Counted from the first letter of the stretch, positions 1 through 9,198 are shown. The stretch is DNA of 45,208 bases from an uncultured Prevotella sp. (GCA_900547005.1 URER01000019.1:1-45208), one strand, 5' to 3'. The notes: generated by a model from the letters alone, not told the origin. Made by a program: numbers and translations.

Positions 1-122
1 TCCTCTATCGCATTGCTAAACTTTACGCCTACCCACACTAAATAACTACTGAGCCTATAGTTGCTGGCCAAATTATTGTTGGATGTTGTGAAAGAAAGGA
101 TCGTGAAACATTCAAACCTTAT

Positions 123-938
123 TTGCTGCATCATCGTATAGTACTATCGATGCCAACTGATTTTGATATTGATGATGAAAACAACAATAATAATTTTTGT
201 AAGTTGTATTGTGAAAATGTAAATTCTCATTTGTCGTCATTTCCATTTCTTGCAGAGCATAATATACAACTACATGATTTGTTTTTGTATGAGACCGATG
301 GCTTTATAGAAGAATTGGGCAAGAATAAATATCTAAGTAGAGCTGTCGCAAAAATTCAAAATGAGATGACTGATGAGGAACAAATAGTAGTAAACAATCT
401 TTGTGAGAATAATCTTTTAGACGATGATAATTTCTTGCTCAAAGATGGTTCTATTGAATATAATCCTCGATTTTCTAATATGGATATGAGCAAGTGGAAT
501 CTATTGCGTTCTAATTATAAATATGTTGTAGGCGTATCTAAATCTTTTGACCCAGAATTAATTCCTGACTTTGAAGGACATAAACTATCAAAAATTATAG
601 CGGGGCTTAAACCTTTTCAACGGACAAAAGTTTACCGTTATGAGTCTCAGCATTCTGGAAGTTTCTTTGCTGTTTGGTATTTACGTTTGCGCAACAGCGA
701 TTTTAGAGAAACTAATTTCTCCGACATTGTAAAATGCGAAATGGTTCTCAATAACGAAAGTGACCAAATTCGAACAGCTCTTATTGACCTGATAAGTGCA
801 AATATAATTAGGGAAGCGTACCCGGTATGTTTCGGTAATGATTCGCGATGGGCAAACCACCTTTATCCCGTATATCTCACTGAAACATTCTGTAAATCAC
901 ATTATGCTAATAACGAAATAATTTATAAACTCTTTTGA
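123..938 (+). CDS. NurA-like nuclease-fold protein, 5' end incomplete or interrupted
   Basis: The C-terminal two thirds resemble the NurA nuclease fold. There is a DGS motif at residues 108-110 (numbered from the TTG at 123), a hydrophobic VVGVSK strand at 135-140, a WYLRL strand at 185-189, an acidic residue at 206 in KCEM, and a His-rich C-terminus (H246, H260). NurA proteins work as 5'-3' nucleases with the HerA ATPase, and the next gene is HerA-like, which supports the call. The start is doubtful. TTG 123 and ATG 150 are possible, but the frame stays open back to base 42 and reads like protein. A TAA at 39-41 interrupts it, and bases 3-38 also read sensibly in the same frame. The usual first catalytic Asp region of NurA is not evident. 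The gene may be truncated by a nonsense change, or it may really start at an unusual codon. It ends 1 base before the HerA-like gene. Confidence 0.6.
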   Translation: MLHHRIVLSMPTDFDIDDENNNNNFCKLYCENVNSHLSSFPFLAEHNIQLHDLFLYETDGFIEELGKNKYLSRAVAKIQNEMTDEEQIVVNNLCENNLLDDDNFLLKDGSIEYNPRFSNMDMSKWNLLRSNYKYVVGVSKSFDPELIPDFEGHKLSKIIAGLKPFQRTKVYRYESQHSGSFFAVWYLRLRNSDFRETNFSDIVKCEMVLNNESDQIRTALIDLISANIIREAYPVCFGNDSRWANHLYPVYLTETFCKSHYANNEIIYKLF

Positions 939-939
939 T

Positions 940-2622
940 ATGAGTACAAAAATAATAGGGAAAGTGTCAGCTACAGAGAAGTGCCCTTCCACAATAGATG
1001 ATTTCTATTTTTGGACTGACAAAAAAGAAATATTAAGCCCATTTGACATCGTTAAAGTTGAACATGAACAAGGTTCAATAACATACGGTGTCGTTGAAGA
1101 AATTAATCACGTTACTGATGCACCGAGTCATTTCACAAGTTATATTTCCAGTGATTTTGGAAATATTGAAACTGACCCCATCGGAAATATGATGCGGCTT
1201 GGAATGAACTATGTAAAAGCACGCGTAGTTTGTAATACGGAAAATATCTATACTCCTGTATTGGACAGCAGACGTGTTTCTCTTTGCGATGAAAATGATG
1301 TAAAGAGAGCATTAGGACTAAGTGATGATGAAGTTAAGAATCCCTTGGTTTGTGGCTATCTTCAGATGTACCAAGGAGATGCTGCTATAAAAGTCAAGGT
1401 CGTTCTTAACTCTCATTTCATTATTGGTCCCGATGGCGCACATATCAATGTTTCTGGTATTTCTGGGCTTGCTGCAAAAACGTCTTACTCAATGTTTTTA
1501 CTTAAAGCTATTCAGGAAAAGTTTAGAACAGAAAAAGGAGAGACGGCTGCGTTTGTTTTCTTTAATGTGAAAGGTCGTGACCTTATGGCAATAGATGAAC
1601 CGAACAAGGAATTGCCACAAGCTGATATAGATATATACCGCGATACCCTACAATTATCTGCACGTCCATTTGACAATGTTACATATTATTATCCGTATAG
1701 CAAGGATAAAATGACAGAAAATGTACAGTCTTATGCTCAGCCATCGGACATCCGTTCTCAGATAGATGCAGGAAAGGCTTCTATCTACAAATTCACATTT
1801 GAAAAATGCCAAGACAAACTTGACTTATTGCTTGCTAATGAAGATGATTCTACTGGAACTCTCGAAAGTTGTGTCAATTTTATCATAAATCAAGAGGGGA
1901 ACTTTAAAGGGGTTGAAAAGTGGTCAACATTTAACGAAAAACTTTCAGAATATACACAAACAGCATCGTCAACAGGGACAAAGAAAACAGATAAAGGCGA
2001 AATACTCGTAACTAGTTGGCGAAAATTTAAGCGTTGTATAAGCAAAGCTATTCAAAACGATGTTTTTGGAAAAAGCATCGTGGATGGTGAAGTTGACCTA
2101 ACAGAAGAAATCTCAAATAACCTTCGAGATGGAAGAGTAATGGTTATAGACATTGCTCGTTTGGATGAGAATACGCAAAGCTTTGTATTTGGTAGTGTTG
2201 CAAGAGCAATTTACGACTTGAAACTAGGAGCTGACCGAACAGATATACCTGATAAGGTTATCCTTTTTGTTGATGAACTTAACAAGTATGCATCAAATGA
2301 TGTTCCCAAAAACTCTCCAATTTTACGTCAACTCCTCGATATCGCAGAAAGAGGTCGCTCTTTGGGTATTATCTTATTTTCTGTTGAACAGTTCAGAAGT
2401 GCAATTCATGACCGGGTAAAAGGGAATTGTGCTACACATGCATATGGTCGAACTAATGCCATAGAGGTGTCAAAACCTGATTATCGGTATATCCCGAAGG
2501 TGTACCAAAACATGATGACCCGTTTAACTCCCGGAGAATATATTATTTCAAATCCTGCATTACGCTCGCTAGTAAACATTAAATTTCCTCGAAACGCTTA
2601 CAAACAATTCCCCAATGGATAA
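940..2622 (+). CDS. HerA-like DNA translocase ATPase
   Basis: This 560-residue protein looks like a HerA/FtsK-type hexameric ATPase that would pump or unwind DNA with its NurA partner. Residues 5-55 look like the N-terminal HAS-barrel. The P-loop at 173-182 is GISGLAAKTS, in which the last glycine of GK[ST] is replaced by Ala. The Walker B is the hydrophobic run ending in DE at 445-446. The downstream ERGRSLGIIL segment, the SVEQ motif and an Arg at about 504 match the sensor and arginine-finger region of HerA. The gene follows the NurA-like gene by 1 base and overlaps the GHKL ATPase gene by 8 bases, so translation is probably coupled. The family call is firm. The biological role is inferred from the HerA-NurA pairing. 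Confidence 0.82.
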   Translation: MSTKIIGKVSATEKCPSTIDDFYFWTDKKEILSPFDIVKVEHEQGSITYGVVEEINHVTDAPSHFTSYISSDFGNIETDPIGNMMRLGMNYVKARVVCNTENIYTPVLDSRRVSLCDENDVKRALGLSDDEVKNPLVCGYLQMYQGDAAIKVKVVLNSHFIIGPDGAHINVSGISGLAAKTSYSMFLLKAIQEKFRTEKGETAAFVFFNVKGRDLMAIDEPNKELPQADIDIYRDTLQLSARPFDNVTYYYPYSKDKMTENVQSYAQPSDIRSQIDAGKASIYKFTFEKCQDKLDLLLANEDDSTGTLESCVNFIINQEGNFKGVEKWSTFNEKLSEYTQTASSTGTKKTDKGEILVTSWRKFKRCISKAIQNDVFGKSIVDGEVDLTEEISNNLRDGRVMVIDIARLDENTQSFVFGSVARAIYDLKLGADRTDIPDKVILFVDELNKYASNDVPKNSPILRQLLDIAERGRSLGIILFSVEQFRSAIHDRVKGNCATHAYGRTNAIEVSKPDYRYIPKVYQNMMTRLTPGEYIISNPALRSLVNIKFPRNAYKQFPNG

Positions 2623-4237
2623 TATTAACAATAAATACCAACCCATAGTTGGAAAGAATCTTATTGAGATACTCATGTTTTCAATGTATTCAGATTCCCT
2701 TATCATCTTTAGAGAATATGTCCAAAATGCTTTTGATGCCATTGTTGAAGCAAAAAGGCAGGGCGTTTTGTCAAATATAAAAGAAGGTCAAGTTTCAATT
2801 ACGATAGACCCCTTTTCTCGAAAAATACTTATTCTTGACAATGGAGTTGGGATCAATGTTTCACAAGCGCAACCGATTCTTTTGAATATTGCAGACTCTC
2901 ATAAAGACGGAATTGGTTTGGCGGGACAATACGGCATCGGTCGTTTGGTTGGGGCAAAATATTGTAAACGCCTTATATTCAAGACGAGTGCGAAAGGAGA
3001 AAATAGGTATACGGAAATTGCTTTTGATAATGAATTAGCACAAAAAATCATATCGAACAAGGAAGACAAAAGTACTGCTACCCAAGTAATAGACAAAATT
3101 ACATCTGTGGTCGTTGGCGAAGAAGCTCCCGATAAACATTACTTTGAAGTTAGAATGGAAGAAGTTTATGAACATCATAGAAATCTCTTGAATGTAGGTA
3201 AGGTTTCTGAATATCTTAAAGAAGTTGCACCGATTGACTATATGTTAGAATTCAAAAACATACTTTACAATCAGTGTCTTCCTATTCAATATAAGGATTT
3301 CAATGAGGAATTAGACCATATTCGTTTAACGGTAAATGATGAAATTGATATTAGAAAACGATATGGTTTGATGATTGACGGTACAGACGATGAGATTTCA
3401 TCTCTTCAGTTTTTCAAGTTCGAAGATAGCGAGTTTGGTCTTTTGGGTTGGGGATGGTATGCAATCACCCCCTTTACAAAAGCCATTCCAGCCTCAGATG
3501 TCAACAAAGGCATTCGTTTGAGAAAGAGAAATATTCAAATTGGTTCAAAAGATTTGCTCAATCAATATTTTAGAGAGGCAAGAGGTAATAATTATTTCTA
3601 TGGTGAAATACATGTGGTACATCCAAACTTAAGACCTAATAGTTCACGTGATGGCTTAACGCACACTCCTGAAGCTATAAAACTTTACGAGTGTATCAAA
3701 GACTATTTCTCTGATTTGCAAAAACTTTACCATTTAGCGAATGATGCTAAAAATCTCTATAGAGATATTCATTTGTCAGGAACTTCCGCCCCTAAATCCG
3801 ATAAAGAAAAGGTTGAAATTCAAACGAAAATCTCAACCAAAGTTGAGCAATTTGATAAAATAAAGACAAAATATAAGGATGATGACAATATCGGAGAAGC
3901 GTCAGATAAAGTTCTGGCTATTTATAGTGAAACCATAAAGAAAACTCTTGAAAGCTTGCCAACTGATATACTACCGTCCAATATTACTTCTTTAACAGGT
4001 ATTGACGATAAAACTACCGGAGAAGCTATATCCATTGTTACTCCAACTCCCATTCAGGAAGAACCTACTCCTTCTGTTGTTACAGATATATTTGCGCCCC
4101 TAAATAAAAAGTGTACTCCAGAAGAAATCAAGCTTATTAGAAAAGTTTTTGCAATTCTTTCCCAGAATTGTCCCATTAGTCTGCGTACAATGTTTGAGAC
4201 AATGAAAGAAAAGGCAATTAAACAACTCTGTAAATAA
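2615..4237 (+). CDS. Hsp90-like/GHKL ATPase domain protein
   Basis: This 540-residue protein has an N-terminal Bergerat-fold ATPase. The N-box is REYVQNAFDAI (E34, N38), the G1 box is DNGVGI (75-80), and the G2 segment GQYGIGR lies at about 104-110. This arrangement matches Hsp90- and MutL-type GHKL ATPases rather than histidine kinases, because no phosphoacceptor H-box is seen. Residues 160-370 probably form the transducer and middle domain. Residues 380-490 are charged and low in complexity, with a Pro/Thr linker, and the last 50 residues are helical. GHKL ATPases of this kind recur in bacterial anti-phage loci as switching or clamping components. The gene overlaps the HerA-like gene by 8 bases and shares its stop with the radical SAM start. 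Its role is inferred. Confidence 0.75.
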   Translation: MDNINNKYQPIVGKNLIEILMFSMYSDSLIIFREYVQNAFDAIVEAKRQGVLSNIKEGQVSITIDPFSRKILILDNGVGINVSQAQPILLNIADSHKDGIGLAGQYGIGRLVGAKYCKRLIFKTSAKGENRYTEIAFDNELAQKIISNKEDKSTATQVIDKITSVVVGEEAPDKHYFEVRMEEVYEHHRNLLNVGKVSEYLKEVAPIDYMLEFKNILYNQCLPIQYKDFNEELDHIRLTVNDEIDIRKRYGLMIDGTDDEISSLQFFKFEDSEFGLLGWGWYAITPFTKAIPASDVNKGIRLRKRNIQIGSKDLLNQYFREARGNNYFYGEIHVVHPNLRPNSSRDGLTHTPEAIKLYECIKDYFSDLQKLYHLANDAKNLYRDIHLSGTSAPKSDKEKVEIQTKISTKVEQFDKIKTKYKDDDNIGEASDKVLAIYSETIKKTLESLPTDILPSNITSLTGIDDKTTGEAISIVTPTPIQEEPTPSVVTDIFAPLNKKCTPEEIKLIRKVFAILSQNCPISLRTMFETMKEKAIKQLCK

Positions 4238-6222
4238 TGGCACGTCCGAAGAAAAGAAGAAAGGTACTACTATTAGAACCCAATTATGCAAATAAGTTCC
4301 CTCCTATTGGGCTTATGAAAATAGCAACATATTATCGCAATTTAGGCAATTGGGATATTATGTTCTATAAAGGTGAACTCAAAAGATTTATAATTGAACA
4401 AATTAGCGAACATTGTATTGAAGAGCTAACAGGATTTTTAGTTGATATAGATTGGCATCTCAAAAAAGATGCTATTGTTGAATATATTAGAACTCGAAAA
4501 AAAGAATATCTTGATGTATTGGTAGATGGTAACGCAGAACTAAAAGGTGCAATAATTCCAATATTGTCCTTTTATAAGGATTATTATTGGAAGAATACGT
4601 GGAAAGATAACCCTGAATGGGATAGGGTTTGTGTTACAACATTGTTCACTTTCTATTGGGATATTACTATTGAAACCATTAATTTTGCCAAACTTCTTGT
4701 AAAGAAGAAATCCGATTTAATGGTTGGAGGTATTCTTGCGTCCATTCAGCCAAATGAAATATATCAGGCCACGGGTATTAAACCATATGTGGGTGTCCTT
4801 CAAACTCCCGGACAACTTGACAAAGGTGACACTCAAATAATAGACCAGTTGCCTCTTGATTATTCTATTCTTGACGAGATTGATTATAAATATTCAATGT
4901 CAAATGCCTTTTATAGTTATACCACTCGTGGTTGTATTAGGCGTTGTCCTTTTTGTGCTGTACCTATTTTGGAACCAAACTATCAATCTTATATTCCTCT
5001 AAAAGAAAGGATTAACCTTATTCGTGAGCATTATGGTGATCAAAAAGATCTTTTGCTTATGGATAACAACGTTTTGGCTTCTGAAGAATTTCCACAAATT
5101 ATTCAAGATATAATAGATTGTGGTTTTGGTAAGGGAGCGATGTTTACGCCACCTAACCAGCTTGAAATTGCAATTAGAAATCTTGAATCAGGCGTAAATG
5201 ACCGTGCATATATACGCAAAAGCCAATCTTTGATAATGGAGTTTTACGGAACACTTAAAGGAGATGAGTCGTTTGAAGTTTATAGGATAATTTCCCAATA
5301 TCATATTGGAAAACTATTAACCTCAAAAAAAGAAAATATCTTATTAGCGTATCAACAAATAAAACCGTATTACGATAAACATTTCAAATCGAGTTCTCGG
5401 TTAAGATTTGTAGACTTCAATCAAGGAGTAGATGCCCGCCTTTTCAATGAGGATAATATCAAATTATTATCCCAAATAGCCATCCGTCCTTTACGTATAG
5501 CTTTTGACAATATCAAGACTTTGCCATTTTACGAAAAGGCTATAAGGCTAAGTGTTAATGCCGGTCTTAAAGATTTTTCCAATTATCTCCTTTATAACTT
5601 TGATGATAAGCCAGTAGACTTGTATCGCCGCTTAAAAATCAATGTAGAGTTTTGCGAAGAATTGAATGTCAGTATATATTCTTTTCCAATGAAATACCAC
5701 CCCATTAGGCATAATAAAAATGGTGATGTAGACTATTCTCATAACAGAGACTTTGTTGGGAAGTATTGGAATAGAAAATACATTCGTGCAGTACAAGCCA
5801 TATTAAACAGTACCAAAGGAAAAATAGGAAAAGGTAAGACATTTTTTTACAAAGCTTTTGGGAACAATGAAGATCAATTTTTAGAGCTTTTAGAAATGCC
5901 AGAAACATTTATTATATATCGGTTCTTCTTTGAATGGTTAGATAATAAGCCGGGAGGATTTGGAACTGCTCATTGGAGAAAATGTTGGAATAAATGTATG
6001 TCAGAATCATCAGACGAGGAAAAGTCAAAATTATTAGATGTTATTCATAATAACAAATTTGATTCTGTTTCTGAACTCTGTGGACTGTCGCAGCAAAGTC
6101 TGGAATTACTATCATATTACACAAACTTCCGTAAAGACATTATCACACCTGGTACTGAATTGTATTGTTTGAAAACAGAATATGATAGCAATCCTACAAT
6201 AAAATTAAAACGAAAGTCATAA
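4237..6222 (+). CDS. Radical SAM protein with N-terminal cobalamin-binding-like domain
   Basis: This 661-residue protein carries a CX3CX2C cluster motif (C233, C237, C240) that would bind a 4Fe-4S cluster and S-adenosylmethionine. Residues 8-200 resemble the Rossmann-like cobalamin-binding domain of B12-dependent radical SAM enzymes: the start VLLLEPNY, the PPIGLMKIATYY segment, and a later VGG strand. The usual DxHxxG cobalamin ligand motif is absent. Residues about 395-500 (FNQGVDARLF, then RIAFDN) fit the C-terminal half of a radical SAM barrel. The start ATG overlaps the preceding stop codon by one base, so it belongs to the cassette. The substrate is unknown. It could modify DNA, RNA, a nucleotide or a partner protein. 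A radical SAM enzyme beside HerA and NurA is unusual. Confidence 0.8.
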   Translation: MARPKKRRKVLLLEPNYANKFPPIGLMKIATYYRNLGNWDIMFYKGELKRFIIEQISEHCIEELTGFLVDIDWHLKKDAIVEYIRTRKKEYLDVLVDGNAELKGAIIPILSFYKDYYWKNTWKDNPEWDRVCVTTLFTFYWDITIETINFAKLLVKKKSDLMVGGILASIQPNEIYQATGIKPYVGVLQTPGQLDKGDTQIIDQLPLDYSILDEIDYKYSMSNAFYSYTTRGCIRRCPFCAVPILEPNYQSYIPLKERINLIREHYGDQKDLLLMDNNVLASEEFPQIIQDIIDCGFGKGAMFTPPNQLEIAIRNLESGVNDRAYIRKSQSLIMEFYGTLKGDESFEVYRIISQYHIGKLLTSKKENILLAYQQIKPYYDKHFKSSSRLRFVDFNQGVDARLFNEDNIKLLSQIAIRPLRIAFDNIKTLPFYEKAIRLSVNAGLKDFSNYLLYNFDDKPVDLYRRLKINVEFCEELNVSIYSFPMKYHPIRHNKNGDVDYSHNRDFVGKYWNRKYIRAVQAILNSTKGKIGKGKTFFYKAFGNNEDQFLELLEMPETFIIYRFFFEWLDNKPGGFGTAHWRKCWNKCMSESSDEEKSKLLDVIHNNKFDSVSELCGLSQQSLELLSYYTNFRKDIITPGTELYCLKTEYDSNPTIKLKRKS

Positions 6223-6224
6223 AC

Positions 6225-8645
6225 ATGGATACAACAAAATCATCTCAGAAGTTCATAGATCCTATCAAAGAAAGGATGTTATCTGTACGTGCGCTTAATT
6301 GTTGCAAAAGTATTGGAGTTGAAAATCTCTTTCAATTGTTAGAGTATGCGAAATCAAATGATTTGTATCGTATTCGTAATTGCGGGCCTAAAACTATTTT
6401 AGAGTTACAAGACGCTATAAATAGATATGGCTCTAATGTTCTGGTAAATTTAGATAACCAAGATAAAACATTATTGAATCATTTGCCTTTGTCAGCCGAA
6501 TGCATATTTGATAACTGTGTATTAAATTGCAAGGAAGTTGTTCAGGATTATTTTCTCAATATGTTTCCAAATTCAGAAACATTATATACGCAGTGTTTCT
6601 TAGATTATTCATCTGTTTTTTTTGCCTTGCCAAATACTGTTTCTATTGAAACTGTGTTCGAGTGCTGGCAGCTGGGGTATGATATTCTCTTGAAAACTTC
6701 GCAAGTCATACCGCTACAATTTATTAGCAAAGCTGACTCATTTGAGTCCAAATTATCTAATTGCCTTAGCTTAGTAAACGAACAATTTATCGTGGCAAAG
6801 GTTGAATTCATATTGTCACGTTTGTCAGCACAGCTTATTGATGTTCTAAGCAACGAGTTTGAGCGTATAAAAGGACAACTTTCAACGAGAGCGCAAAATG
6901 TATTAGAAAGAGAACAAGTAAATGCCAAAACGATAATACAGTTTTGTAATACACTCGTGGATTATCGTAAGATTCGTTATTGCGGTAAAAAAACAGCATC
7001 TGATATTATCGTTGCATATAGTTCTTTTTATGAATTCCTTATTCAATTAGCATACTCTTCACCTAAAAAATGCAGCGAAATAATTATACGAACAAAATAC
7101 CAATTCCTTAATGATGAGGAAACTAAAGAAATAATTCATTTTTATGAGGAAAATGGTTATCTGCCATTTTTCAAATTAGTCTACTTGTATTTTATAAAAT
7201 CGAATGACAGACAAGATGTTATCTATAATAGAGCAAATGGTATCACTAAATCCCCGCAAATATTAACAGATATTGCGAATGAATATAGTCTGTCAAGAGA
7301 ACGGATTCGTCAAATAGTTAGTCACTATTCGCCTTCTTCAGAACTATATGCCATAGCAACCTTACTCGATAGTCAATTTTATCCGTTCCTAAATAAGGAT
7401 TTTATTGACCCAACAGAAGTATGTCCTATTATTTCAAATGCGGAATTTACACATTCTAATGAATTTTCCGAAGATGCCTTTGTTGGTATATTATCTCTTT
7501 CAAAAGAACTTAAGCCTTTAATATTTGGCGAGAAAATACTTATTATAAAAACAACGACTTTTGAATCATTCGATTTTAGGGCATCTATCAAAGATATGTC
7601 TAACACGCTTTTATCCAAAACGACAGAAGACGTAATATTGCCAATAAGCATTTTTATTAACAATTATATCCTCAATCATTCTTTTGATTACCAAAAGATA
7701 GAAAACATAGTAGTTTACATAGTAAGACATATGTTTGAACTTGACATTGACCGAAATAAAAATATTCTGCTAAAACGAAATGCTATTGATGTTGAAGATG
7801 AATTCTGTAAAATCTTAGAAAGTATTGGCACACCATTATCTTTTGACGAATTATGTTCAAGGTTATTAGACTTGTATCCTGCAATATCTTATGCACCCGG
7901 AACATTGAGAAGTTTTCTATTCAATTCTGATAGAATCACAGCAATTGGTAAGACTTCTACTTATACACTTAAAAAATGGAATATTAACCATTTAACTATA
8001 CGAGGGTTAATTCATCAAATTCTTGAAGAAAGCGATACGCCTCTTTCTCTTGACGATATTGTTGATTTTTTGGCTATCAAAGGGCGTAACACAAATAGAA
8101 ATAGTGTAAATAGTAATATTTTGCTTGATGATAAATATCATTTTGTGAAATTTGAAGGTGGGCTAATAGGTATTGAATCTAAGAAGTATGCTACATCATT
8201 TATTCAAATCGACCGATCTGTTGTATCTCGTAAATCATTTGACGAAAGATTTGTTGATTTTCTTGACTATATAGATACAAATCATCATATCCCTTTTGCT
8301 TCTTCTGATGATGTAGAAGCATCACTGAATCGTTGGTATAATAATGTAATCAAAGAGGTTCTTGATGTTACAGAAGAACAAAAGAAACGTTTAGAAGTAG
8401 AGCTTTCTAAACGAGAAGAATATGTAATGACTTCAAGTGAGTTTTCTTTTATTGAGAAATGTAAAGACTTGAAATATTTTGTGAGTTCCGAATATGAGTT
8501 ACCAACCAACAAAACAGATGCTTTACTTTACAACTGGTTTTCAAAAATAAGAAAAAAAACATTTAAGCTTACTCCCAAAAAGGAGAAAGCATATAAAGAT
8601 TTAATACAATTTCTATCCGATTATGGGTTTTACATAGAAGATTGA
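6225..8645 (+). CDS. Alpha-CTD / sigma-4-like / HARE-HTH multi-domain DNA-binding protein
   Basis: This 806-residue protein is built from DNA-binding modules. Residues about 18-68 match the RNA polymerase alpha C-terminal domain (SVRALNCC, then DLYRIRNCGPKTILEL). A second, weaker copy lies at about 217-262 (LSTRAQNVL, then YCGKKTASDI). Residues 344-366 (LTDIANEYSLSRERIRQIV) read like the helix-turn-helix of sigma-70 region 4. Two HARE-HTH-like winged helices follow at about 523-585 and 592-650, each with a TPLSFDEL or TPLSLDDI core. The C-terminus (about 675-806) has two helicase-associated-like repeats, each with a W[YF] core and a distal LT motif. No enzyme domain is seen. It starts 2 bases after the radical SAM gene. 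It may recognise promoters or RNA polymerase, or guide the nuclease modules to DNA. Confidence 0.7.
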   Translation: MDTTKSSQKFIDPIKERMLSVRALNCCKSIGVENLFQLLEYAKSNDLYRIRNCGPKTILELQDAINRYGSNVLVNLDNQDKTLLNHLPLSAECIFDNCVLNCKEVVQDYFLNMFPNSETLYTQCFLDYSSVFFALPNTVSIETVFECWQLGYDILLKTSQVIPLQFISKADSFESKLSNCLSLVNEQFIVAKVEFILSRLSAQLIDVLSNEFERIKGQLSTRAQNVLEREQVNAKTIIQFCNTLVDYRKIRYCGKKTASDIIVAYSSFYEFLIQLAYSSPKKCSEIIIRTKYQFLNDEETKEIIHFYEENGYLPFFKLVYLYFIKSNDRQDVIYNRANGITKSPQILTDIANEYSLSRERIRQIVSHYSPSSELYAIATLLDSQFYPFLNKDFIDPTEVCPIISNAEFTHSNEFSEDAFVGILSLSKELKPLIFGEKILIIKTTTFESFDFRASIKDMSNTLLSKTTEDVILPISIFINNYILNHSFDYQKIENIVVYIVRHMFELDIDRNKNILLKRNAIDVEDEFCKILESIGTPLSFDELCSRLLDLYPAISYAPGTLRSFLFNSDRITAIGKTSTYTLKKWNINHLTIRGLIHQILEESDTPLSLDDIVDFLAIKGRNTNRNSVNSNILLDDKYHFVKFEGGLIGIESKKYATSFIQIDRSVVSRKSFDERFVDFLDYIDTNHHIPFASSDDVEASLNRWYNNVIKEVLDVTEEQKKRLEVELSKREEYVMTSSEFSFIEKCKDLKYFVSSEYELPTNKTDALLYNWFSKIRKKTFKLTPKKEKAYKDLIQFLSDYGFYIED

Positions 8646-8667
8646 CATCAACTTTTGTGCTTTGGGT

Positions 8668-9198
8668 TCATTTTTTAGTGTTTGAGGTGTAACTGTCACT
8701 TGTGCCACCGTTTTTTGCTTCGATTTTTGGATTTCTTTTTAACGACTTTAACCTGTTTTCAAAATATAGTAGTGTGAAATCTGCGTCAACTGTTTCCGTC
8801 AGATTCTTATAAGCCCCGATAGTTACTGCCTATCCCGGATGTAGCTCATTGAGTATTGACATTGTTATTTGATGTTTGTCTGCGACCATTCTCAACCGTC
8901 TGTTTTCTTCCCGGTATTCATGCCATTGTACCCAACAGGCAGTAAACGAGGCAAAGAAACGAGCGTACAGATTATGTCTGTCTATGCGTAAGGGGGCTTG
9001 TGCCAGCCATCGGGAACTTTGCTCCATAACAGCCTTATAGCGTTTATCGCTTTGTCGGGGCGGATTGCCTGCCACAGTTCTCACATTGGTCCCTGCTTTG
9101 ACCGCGTTTCTTCCAATGCCTGGCTGCCATTCTGCACGTGGCTTGTCAGTATTTCCGATATCTTGTTGAGCTGTGTTGTTACAAGAGTCTTGTAACAA
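8668..9198 (-). pseudogene. Unrecognised accessory gene interrupted by in-frame TAG
   Basis: The minus strand reads as protein from the codon at 9196-9198 to a TAG at 8830-8832 (122 codons), ending in NELHPG. The same frame then continues for 53 more sense codons with natural composition (GAYKNLTETVDADF and beyond) to a TGA at 8668-8670. That pattern suggests one protein of about 176 residues broken by a nonsense codon. The central part, with a KRYKAVMEQSSRWLAQAP segment and a WHEYREENRRLRM helix, looks like a basic helical protein. I do not recognise the family, though it resembles the small proteins carried on Bacteroidales mobile elements. It lies between the A+T-rich cassette and the core gene xseA. 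The alternative is that the TAG is the genuine stop. Confidence 0.45.
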
